Positions 6,679-12,121 of a stretch of 13,342 nt of DNA are shown here, in pieces. How positions within the stretch are numbered: position 1 is the first letter of the stretch; the number at the start of each line of letters is the position of its first letter. The DNA is from Collinsella aerofaciens (GTDB taxonomy: Bacteria; Actinomycetota; Coriobacteriia; Coriobacteriales; Coriobacteriaceae): assembly GCF_901212495.1 (NCBI RefSeq), contig NZ_CAAKNY010000059.1:1-13342 (forward strand), in the 5' to 3' direction. Below the pieces are notes generated by a model. The model saw only the letters and a list, made by a program, of their open reading frames with translations, was not told the DNA's origin and did not search any database. Position numbers and translations under genes: made by a program.

Positions 6679-7782
6679 ATGAAAAAGATTCTCCAGGACG
6701 TGAAGAAACACGTTCTGACGGCAATTAGCTACCTGCTGCCGTTGGTCGTCGCTTCCGGTCTGCTGATTGCCGTCGGCAATCTTTGCGGCGGGTCCGATGG
6801 ACTGAGCTCGCTCAGCGACCTCACGGTTCCGCGCGCCCTCACCCAGGTTGGCGTTTGGGGCATGGGCCTTATTCCGTCGTTCATCGGTGGCTATATCGCG
6901 TACTCTATCGCTGACCGTCCCGGCATCGCACCCGGCTTTCTTATGGGTCAGATCGCTTCCTTCCTGAACGCCGGCTTCCTCGGCGGTCTCATCGGCGGTC
7001 TTGTCGTCGGCTACATCGCTCTCGCCATCGAGAAGAACGTCAAGGTTCCCAAGTGGGCGGATGCTCTTATGCCTATGATGATCGTCCCGACGCTCTCCAC
7101 CATCATCGCCGGCCTCATCATGCTCTTCGTTCTCGGTGGCCCGCTTGCCGCGTTCACGGCTGGTCTCACGAGCTTCATCAAGGGTCTCGACCAGTCGCAG
7201 AAGGTCAGCTTCGGCTTCATCATCGGCTGGATCGGCTGCATCGACTACGGCGGAGCTATCTCCAAGGTTCCAAACCTGATCTGTGATGGCATGCTTGCCG
7301 ATGGTATCTACGGTCCCGAGGGCATCAAGGTTCTCGCCGCCATGGTTCCGCCCTTCGGCGTCACACTCGGCCTGATCCTCTCCAAGATCCTCAAGAAGCC
7401 CATCTATCACAAGAGCGAGGAAGAGGCTATCAAGGTCGCGTTCCCCATGGGCGTCTGCATGATCTCCGAGGGCGTTATCCCCATCGCCATGAACGACCTG
7501 ATCCGCACGGTTATCTCCACCTCCATCGGCTGCGGCGTCTGCGGCGCCATCGCCTTCTCTATGGGCGTCGAGTCTCAGGTTCCTTCCGGCGGCTGCTTCG
7601 TCATCCCCGCCATGGCTCAGCCTATGTGGGCAGTGATTGCACTCCTGGCTGGCTCCTGCGTGACCGCCGTACTCCTCGTGCTGATCAAGAAGCGTCTTCC
7701 TGAGGACGAGATCGATGACCTCGGTTTCCCCGAGGACGACACCGAGGAAGAGGTCGACCTCTCCGGCTTCAGCCTGTCCTGA
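6679..7782 (+). CDS. PTS fructose-family EIIC membrane permease
   Basis: This 367-aa integral membrane protein carries the sugar across the membrane while it is phosphorylated by EIIB. It starts MKKILQDVKKHVLTAISYLLPLVVASGLLIA, the typical fructose EIIC opening. About nine or ten hydrophobic segments follow, with FLMGQIASFLNAGFLGGLIGG and the conserved loop MISEGVIPIAMND (residues 269-281) near the substrate site. GGAAAGGGGAAAG gives a strong ribosome binding site. The C-terminus after the last membrane segment is a strongly acidic tail of about 28 residues, richer in Asp/Glu than I expect for the family. Together with the separate EIIA and EIIB it forms a complete split system; classical FruA has these parts fused. 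Codon choice is strongly biased, suggesting high expression. Substrate is unassigned within the fructose family. Confidence 0.93.
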   Translation: MKKILQDVKKHVLTAISYLLPLVVASGLLIAVGNLCGGSDGLSSLSDLTVPRALTQVGVWGMGLIPSFIGGYIAYSIADRPGIAPGFLMGQIASFLNAGFLGGLIGGLVVGYIALAIEKNVKVPKWADALMPMMIVPTLSTIIAGLIMLFVLGGPLAAFTAGLTSFIKGLDQSQKVSFGFIIGWIGCIDYGGAISKVPNLICDGMLADGIYGPEGIKVLAAMVPPFGVTLGLILSKILKKPIYHKSEEEAIKVAFPMGVCMISEGVIPIAMNDLIRTVISTSIGCGVCGAIAFSMGVESQVPSGGCFVIPAMAQPMWAVIALLAGSCVTAVLLVLIKKRLPEDEIDDLGFPEDDTEEEVDLSGFSLS

Positions 7783-7792
7783 CCATTGCCTC

Positions 7793-7816
7793 GCGGGGGC
7801 TCTTCGGAGCCCCCGC
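7793..7816 (+). terminator. Strong UUCG hairpin after EIIC
   Basis: GCGGGGGCTC (7793-7802), loop TTCG, GAGCCCCCGC (7807-7816) is a perfect 10-bp GC-rich stem with an extra-stable UUCG tetraloop, 10 bp after the EIIC stop. The following bases (CCTCTCAATCC) are no real U-tract. It may be a partial terminator or a 3'-end stabiliser that lowers aldolase expression relative to the PTS genes. Confidence 0.65.
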
Positions 7817-7877
7817 CCTCTCAATCCTTGGTATCCATCTGCACAGAAGACTTCGCATCAGAAAGGATCGCTTTACT

Positions 7878-8735
7878 ATGTACCAGTCGATGAAAGGCAT
7901 GCTCGCAAAGGCAAATGCCGAGGGTTATGCAGTCATGGCGATCAACGCTTTCAACCTCGAGACCGCTCGTGGCGTCATCGCGGCAGCCGAAGAGATGAAT
8001 GCGCCGATCATCATCGACCTTCTTCAGGACCACGTGAAGGCATACTTCGACTGCGATATTCTGACGGTGCCTATCATTAAGATGGCCCAGGCGGCTCATG
8101 TGCCCGTGGCGATCAATCTCGATCACGGCCACGACATCGCTCATCTCAAGCGCTGCCTGCAAGAGGGTTTCTCAAGTGTGATGTGCGACGCCTCGGCGTT
8201 GAGCCCGGAGGAGAACGCACGGGTGACCCGCGGGGTCGTTGAGCTTGCTCAGATCTACGGAGCCTCGGTTGAGGCCGAGGTCGGCCACATGGGTTGCGCG
8301 GTGGGCGAGGATGCTCATTTCACCGACTATGCGATGTATACCGATCCGGACGTTGCCATTGCGTTCATCAAAGAGACCGGGGTCGATTGCCTGGCTGTCT
8401 CCTATGGTTCCACTCATGGTGATTACCCGGAGGGTTACGTTCCCACGTTCCACTTCGACATCGTCGAGAAGATCAAGGCCGCCACGGGTGCGCCCCTGGT
8501 ACTTCACGGCGGGTCAGGGGCCGGCGACGAGAACATGCGCAGGAGCGTAGAGGTCGGTATCAACAAGATCAATGTCGGAACCGACTACATGATCGTTCAG
8601 CGTGAGTTCGTGGCAAAAACACTGGCCGAGAACCCGGACTACGACTATCCACAGCTCTGTGAGGACAGCTGGCGCGCCGGTATCGACACCATTAAGCACT
8701 ACATAGAGCTTTCTGGGTCCTACGGCAAGGCATAA
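7878..8735 (+). CDS. Class II ketose-(bis)phosphate aldolase, first copy
   Basis: This 285-aa protein belongs to the zinc-dependent class II fructose-bisphosphate/tagatose-bisphosphate aldolase family (FbaA/GatY/KbaY/YdjI group), which cleaves phosphorylated ketoses to dihydroxyacetone phosphate plus an aldehyde. Visible residues match the GatY pattern: catalytic D82 and zinc ligand H83 in INLDHGHD, H180 in YGSTHGDY, H210 in VLHGGSG, and the phosphate-binding INKINVGTD at 228-236. The start is the ATG with AAAGGA about 11 bp upstream. It follows EIIC by 95 bp and precedes a second, clearly different family member. No 6-phosphofructokinase-type kinase is in the cluster, so the substrate may be a ketose 1-phosphate produced directly by the PTS (YdjI-like chemistry) rather than a bisphosphate. 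Family membership is firm; substrate is inferred. Confidence 0.92.
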   Translation: MYQSMKGMLAKANAEGYAVMAINAFNLETARGVIAAAEEMNAPIIIDLLQDHVKAYFDCDILTVPIIKMAQAAHVPVAINLDHGHDIAHLKRCLQEGFSSVMCDASALSPEENARVTRGVVELAQIYGASVEAEVGHMGCAVGEDAHFTDYAMYTDPDVAIAFIKETGVDCLAVSYGSTHGDYPEGYVPTFHFDIVEKIKAATGAPLVLHGGSGAGDENMRRSVEVGINKINVGTDYMIVQREFVAKTLAENPDYDYPQLCEDSWRAGIDTIKHYIELSGSYGKA

Positions 8736-8757
8736 GTTTCCGCAGGCATTCGATTCG

Positions 8758-8823
8758 GCAGCCTTGGTGCCTGAGCCGTACGGCTGCAACGTTTAGGTAT
8801 TCAGCTTCGTATGGGAGAAGCTG
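8758..8823 (+). other. Two small hairpins between the aldolase genes
   Basis: GCAGCC (8758-8763) pairs with GGCTGC (8782-8787), and CAGCTTC (8802-8808) pairs with GAAGCTG (8817-8823) around an 8-nt loop. Neither has a U-tract. They may slow RNase decay or tune the second aldolase, but short stems like these can arise by chance. Confidence 0.35.
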
Positions 8824-8857
8824 CAAATTAATCAATCAAAACGAAGGAGAAAAATTA

Positions 8858-9760
8858 ATGCTCGTCAACATGAACCAAATGCTCGCAATGGCCAAGGAAA
8901 AGCACTTCGCCGTTGGCGCTTTCAATGTGTCCGAGAGCAACCTGTTCCGTACCGTCGTCGAGGCCGCCGAGGCAAACGATGCCCCCGCGATTATCGCCGT
9001 GCACCCCACCGAGCTTGCATACTGCAAGGACGACTTCATCAAGTACGTTGTTGCCCGCTGCTCCAACAGCCCGGTGCCGTTCGTTATTCATATGGATCAC
9101 GGCGATTCCATCGAGAGCATCATGCGTGCCGTCCACTGCGGTTTCACCTCTGTCATGATCGACGGTTCTCTCCTGCCTTTTGAGGAGAACATCGCCAAGA
9201 CCGCCGAAGTCGTACGCTACTGTCACATGGTCGGCGTTTCCGTTGAGGGCGAGCTCGGCACCATCGGTGACACCGGCACCTCCATCGAGGGTGGCATGAC
9301 CGAGGTCAAGTACACCGATCCCGACGATGCCAAGAAGTTCGTCGCCGAGACCGGCGTCGATACCCTAGCTGTCGCTATCGGCACCTGCCACGGCCTGTAC
9401 CCAAAGGGCGTTACGCCCAAGCTGCGCATGGATGTCCTCGAGTCCATCAAGGACGTCGTCGATATCCCGCTGGTTCTACACGGTGGCTCCGGTAACCCCG
9501 ACAGCGAGATCGCCGAGGCCGTTCGCATCGGTATCCAGAAGGTCAATATCTCCTCTGACTACAAGAGCGCCTTCTTCACCAAGGCTCGCGAAATCCTCGC
9601 GCAGGAGGGTTCCGGCTGGGATCCCAACAACATCTTCCCGGAGTGCATCGAGGCCGGCAAGGCCGTCATCAAGCAGAAGATGGAGCTCTTCAACTCCGTT
9701 GGCGCTGCCAAGTACTATCGCGATGCCGGCGTTGCCCAGTGGCGCCAGGAGCTCAACTAG
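8858..9760 (+). CDS. Class II ketose-(bis)phosphate aldolase, second copy
   Basis: This 300-aa protein is in the same zinc-aldolase family as its upstream neighbour but is clearly diverged from it, so it is not a recent duplicate. Catalytic D80 and zinc ligand H81 lie in IHMDHGDS, H178 in AIGTCHGLYPKG, H208 in LVLHGGSGNPD, and the phosphate loop QKVNISSDY is at 233-241. It differs from copy one by a GTSIEGGMTEVKYTDPDDAKK loop (140-160) and a longer C-terminus containing GSGWDPNNIFPE. AAGGAGA forms a good ribosome binding site. It lies 122 bp after copy one, presumably in the same transcript. Its product would be C3 or shorter units from a phosphorylated ketose. Two aldolases together may handle different ketose stereoisomers or chain lengths, or form a hetero-oligomer like GatYZ, although neither resembles GatZ. 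Confidence 0.92.
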   Translation: MLVNMNQMLAMAKEKHFAVGAFNVSESNLFRTVVEAAEANDAPAIIAVHPTELAYCKDDFIKYVVARCSNSPVPFVIHMDHGDSIESIMRAVHCGFTSVMIDGSLLPFEENIAKTAEVVRYCHMVGVSVEGELGTIGDTGTSIEGGMTEVKYTDPDDAKKFVAETGVDTLAVAIGTCHGLYPKGVTPKLRMDVLESIKDVVDIPLVLHGGSGNPDSEIAEAVRIGIQKVNISSDYKSAFFTKAREILAQEGSGWDPNNIFPECIEAGKAVIKQKMELFNSVGAAKYYRDAGVAQWRQELN

Positions 9761-9785
9761 GCTTTCTCGACCATAGCGCACCAAT

Positions 9786-9838
9786 GAGGGGAGAGGGGTT
9801 TCAATATAAAGGAACTCCTCCCTTTCTCCCCCTATTTT
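9786..9838 (+). terminator. Probable terminator after the second aldolase
   Basis: GGGGAGAGGGG (9788-9798) can pair with CCCTTTCTCCCC (9820-9831), with GTTTC/GGAAC pairing further inside. CTATTTTC follows, a short T-run. It sits 28 bp after the stop of the second aldolase. The purine-rich stretch further down (9854-9883) gives only an imperfect stem. Confidence 0.55.
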
Positions 9839-9916
9839 CATTCGTTTCTTCTAGGTTGGGGAGGAAAAGAGGAAAAAAAGAGGGCACGCTCGCCGATGCA
9901 CATATGGGGAATATCG

Positions 9917-9936
9917 ACTATTTTAATAAAATCAAT
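9917..9936. promoter_or_regulatory. AT-rich palindrome before the RpiR gene
   Basis: ATTTTA (9920-9925) and TAAAAT (9927-9932) form a 13-bp palindrome, 38 bp upstream of the RpiR-family start, in otherwise GC-rich DNA. It may be an autoregulatory site or part of a promoter. I see no clear -35/-10 pair. Confidence 0.3.
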
Positions 9937-9969
9937 ATATCTCGACCGGAAGAATAGAGGGGTGGAAGA

Positions 9970-10845
9970 ATGCAGCCCAAGGGAAGTGTCGTCAACGAAA
10001 TTTGCTCGGTCTACGATCGTTTGAGCGATCGCGAGAAGCTGATAGCCGATTTCGTGATGGCGAACCAGGAAATGATCCCCACTATGACCACCCGCGAGAT
10101 TGCAACTGGTTCCGAGACGTCAGCTGCGACGGTCTCGCGTTTTGTCAGGCATCTGGGCTATAGCAGCTTCTCCAGTTTGAGGCAGGCTGTTCAGCTCGAT
10201 AACGGCAACGGCTCCGGTTCAAGGTTCGACGCTCCGATCACCGTCGTCTCGATCGGTGCCCCCAAGGCTGCCATGGAGACCGTACTCATGGCTAAAAACC
10301 AGGAGCTTTTTGACACACTTGAACTCGTTGACGAGCATGAGCTTGTCCAGGCCGTCAAGCTTATCGAGAAGTCGATGAGCATCGTGTTCGGTGCCGTTGG
10401 CAACACGATTCCCTCGTGCCTGCAGGCGGCGTTTCTCTTTGCCCAGCTGGGACTCAGGACGCACTGCTCTCCTACGACCGAGGCGATGATGCTTGAGACC
10501 CTGTCCCTTACGCCCGATGATGTGCTGCTGTTTATCTCTAAGTCGGGGCATTCAAAGCGTCTCAACAAGATGATGGACAACGCAATCGACACGGGTGCTT
10601 CCACCATCGTGATTACAAACAAGCCCGATTCTCCGTTGGCGCGCCGGGCGACGTGCGTTCTCCATGCTGCGGCGCGCGATAAGATGCTCAACAGCGATCT
10701 CCCGTTCTCGCATAATTCCATCAACTTCATTATCGAGGTTATGTTCCTGCTGCTTTGCAGCGATGTCCCCAGTTTCCGTGCGCAGGCAGGGCTTTTGTGG
10801 AAATCCCTGGGCGATGACAAGGGTGTTGAACAGGAGATCATTTAA
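9970..10845 (+). CDS. RpiR/MurR-family transcriptional regulator
   Basis: This 291-aa protein has an N-terminal HTH_6 winged helix (about residues 1-77), with the recognition region TREIATGSETSAATVSRFVRHLGYSSFSSLR (41-71), and a C-terminal SIS sugar-phosphate-binding domain (about 125-260) with the signature FISKSGHSKR (188-197). RpiR proteins use the SIS domain to sense phosphosugars and act as repressors or activators. GAGGGG at 9958-9963 is the ribosome binding site. The gene follows the aldolases in the same direction but after a probable terminator, so it may have its own promoter. It is the only regulator in the cluster with an intact reading frame, and the TGTTTCATAT repeats in the divergent control region are its likely targets. 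Family call is solid; effector and targets are inferred. Confidence 0.92.
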   Translation: MQPKGSVVNEICSVYDRLSDREKLIADFVMANQEMIPTMTTREIATGSETSAATVSRFVRHLGYSSFSSLRQAVQLDNGNGSGSRFDAPITVVSIGAPKAAMETVLMAKNQELFDTLELVDEHELVQAVKLIEKSMSIVFGAVGNTIPSCLQAAFLFAQLGLRTHCSPTTEAMMLETLSLTPDDVLLFISKSGHSKRLNKMMDNAIDTGASTIVITNKPDSPLARRATCVLHAAARDKMLNSDLPFSHNSINFIIEVMFLLLCSDVPSFRAQAGLLWKSLGDDKGVEQEII

Positions 10846-10910
10846 ATCATTCTGTAGGGTCTGTATCTTTAGCGATATCAGCCCGACTGCTTATCGCCTA
10901 ATTTGTCGTT

Positions 10911-10970
10911 CACAAAGTGTTTTGTGGCTTGCAATAAGTGGATTCCGGAAATATGACAAGTCGTTATAAT
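10911..10970 (+). promoter_or_regulatory. Probable promoter region of the transaldolase gene
   Basis: The 184-bp gap before the transaldolase holds a 16-bp dyad CACAAA/TTTGTG (10911-10926). A consensus TATAAT lies at 10965-10970, about 60 bp before the GTG start, but its -35 position is poor. An alternative pair is TTGCAA (10929-10934) with TATGAC (10952-10957), 17 bp apart. Which is used cannot be decided here. Confidence 0.4.
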
Positions 10971-11029
10971 AAACGAATATACGGTAATTAGAACGCGTAC
11001 CAAGGGCACATAACCAGAGGGGACCTCAC

Positions 11030-11734
11030 GTGGCAATCAGGGTGTTCGCTGACGGTGCAAACCTCGAGGGCATGCTCGACATGTACGAGAACGGCAACGT
11101 TCAGGGTTTCACGACCAACCCGTCCCTTATGAAGAAGGGCGGCGTGACGGATTACCGCGCGTTTGCCAAGGAGGTCCTGGCCCACATCACCGATGTGTCC
11201 GTGTCGTTTGAGGTCTTTGCCGACGACGTCGAGACCATGGAGATCGAGGCGCGCGAGATCGCCACCTGGGCCGAGAACGTCTACGTCAAGATTCCGTGCG
11301 TGACCACCAAGGGCGAGTCCACCGCCGAGCTGGTGCGTAAGCTTTCGGCCGACGGCATCAAGGTCAACGTCACCACCATCTTTACGCCCGAGCAGGTCGA
11401 CGAGATGGTCGAGGCCGTTGACGCCGAGACGCCGTCCATCATTTCGCTCTTTGCCGGCCGCATTGCCGATACCGGCGTCGACCCCATTCCGTTTATGACG
11501 GAGTCGGTCAAGAAGGCTGCCGTCAAGCCCAACTGCGAGGTCCTGTGGGCGTCCACGCGCGAGCTCATCAACATCTACCAAGCCGAAGCCTGCGGTTGCC
11601 AGATCATCACGGTGCCCAACAGCATCCTGGCCAAGCGCAAGAACATCGGCCGTGATCTGTACGAGGTCTCGCTCGATACCGTGCGCGGTTTTGCCAAGGA
11701 TATCGCCTCGCTCGGCTTCCATATCCTGCCGTAA
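11030..11734 (+). CDS. Small transaldolase (FSA-fold / TalC-type)
   Basis: This 234-aa protein is a short-form class I aldolase of the transaldolase family, a cytoplasmic enzyme of the pentose phosphate pathway. The Schiff-base lysine is K87 in NVYVKIPC, and the N-terminal GFTTNPSLMKKGG (26-38) is the family signature. Two residues separate true transaldolases from fructose-6-phosphate aldolases: position 61 is Glu (SFEV), where FsaA has Gln59, and position 141 is Phe (ISLFAGR), where FsaA has Tyr131. Both point to transaldolase activity. The start is GTG, supported by GAGGGG 7 bp upstream. It is probably its own transcription unit, with a promoter-like region before it and a strong terminator after it. 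It connects the C3 products of the aldolase cluster to pentose phosphates. Confidence 0.93.
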   Translation: MAIRVFADGANLEGMLDMYENGNVQGFTTNPSLMKKGGVTDYRAFAKEVLAHITDVSVSFEVFADDVETMEIEAREIATWAENVYVKIPCVTTKGESTAELVRKLSADGIKVNVTTIFTPEQVDEMVEAVDAETPSIISLFAGRIADTGVDPIPFMTESVKKAAVKPNCEVLWASTRELINIYQAEACGCQIITVPNSILAKRKNIGRDLYEVSLDTVRGFAKDIASLGFHILP

Positions 11735-11740
11735 GCAAGG

Positions 11741-11963
11741 GTACCCCCTCCGGCGACGTGCAAAATCGCGAATATTCAGCACGGTAAAGGCTTTAACCAG
11801 CTTTTATCAGCTTTTACCACTTGGTCGAAGCACGGAACGGCCCCCATTTTGGCTCTAAAAACGCCAAAACGGGGGCCGTTTTTGCTTTTATGGCTCTCCG
11901 AGGCGCCGCGGCGCTATTGGGAGACACTGAATATTCGCGATTTTGCACGTCGCGGGGGGGTAC
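11741..11963. repeat. Long inverted repeat, possible miniature mobile element
   Basis: A perfect 25-bp inverted pair lies at 11755-11779 (starting GACGTGCAAAATCGCGAATA) and 11927-11951. Outside it the match continues imperfectly to GTACCCCC (11741-11748) and GGGGGGTAC (11955-11963). About 147 bp lie between the perfect arms, including the transaldolase terminator and a 12-bp palindrome GCGCCGCGGCGC (11903-11914). There is no coding potential. GTAC at both ends could be a 4-bp target duplication. This looks like a MITE-type or other interspersed element; copies elsewhere in the genome would be needed to confirm it. Confidence 0.6.
11836..11886 (+). terminator. Strong rho-independent terminator after transaldolase
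   Basis: AACGGCCCCCATTTTGGC (11836-11853) pairs with GCCAAAACGGGGGCCGTT (11863-11880), an 18-bp stem with a single A-C mismatch and a 9-nt loop. TTT and GCTTTT follow. It is 102 bp after the transaldolase stop and lies inside the 11741-11963 inverted repeat. Confidence 0.85.
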
Positions 11964-12023
11964 GATGGCGCGCATTTTTGTGGTGTAAGAGGGAGGGCTG
12001 TGTCAGCGCCCCTGCACCTAAGG

Positions 12024-12119
12024 CTATTCTGCCATGCCGTGGCGGTCAAGGACCTTCCTTATGGCCTCGTGCGCGGCCAGCCTAATCGCCCCGAGCCTTT
12101 CGCCCTCGAGCGGCTCGGG
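12024..12119 (-). CDS. 3' end of an unidentified gene, cut at the junction
   Basis: On the minus strand the last 31 codons before a TAG (12024-12026) read as a plausible protein end: EPLEGERLGAIRLAAHEAIR, then KVLDRHGMAE. It is an amphipathic, charged helix-like tail. Upstream on this strand the sequence becomes the reverse of the CnaB-repeat gene and stops resembling a protein, so the fragment appears severed at about 12119. I do not recognise the family. It may be chance coding in GC-rich DNA, but the composition looks natural. Confidence 0.4.
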   Translation of the reverse strand, partial: PEPLEGERLGAIRLAAHEAIRKVLDRHGMAE

Positions 12120-12120
12120 G
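12089..12120. repeat. 9-bp inverted repeat at the pilin-like gene junction
   Basis: CCCCGAGCC (12089-12097) and GGCTCGGGG (12112-12120) are perfect inverted copies with a 14-bp spacer (TTTCGCCCTCGAGC). They sit exactly where the pilin-like coding region begins without a start codon. The geometry could suit a tyrosine-recombinase core site, or it may be a chance hairpin in GC-rich DNA. Confidence 0.45.
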
Positions 12121-12121
12121 T

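Noticed and set aside
6592..7824. 410-codon minus-strand frame opposite EIIC
   Set aside because: It is the mirror of the strongly codon-biased permease gene, His/Asp/Glu-rich without domain features, so an artefact of that bias.
9854..9883. Purine-rich GGGGAGGAAAAGAGG stretch as a second terminator stem
   Set aside because: Pairing with the pyrimidine stretch before it is imperfect, and on the plus strand it is followed by A-rich rather than T-rich sequence.
11030..11734. Fructose-6-phosphate aldolase (FsaA) activity for the small transaldolase
   Set aside because: The two discriminating residues are Glu61 and Phe141, the transaldolase state, rather than Gln and Tyr as in FsaA.
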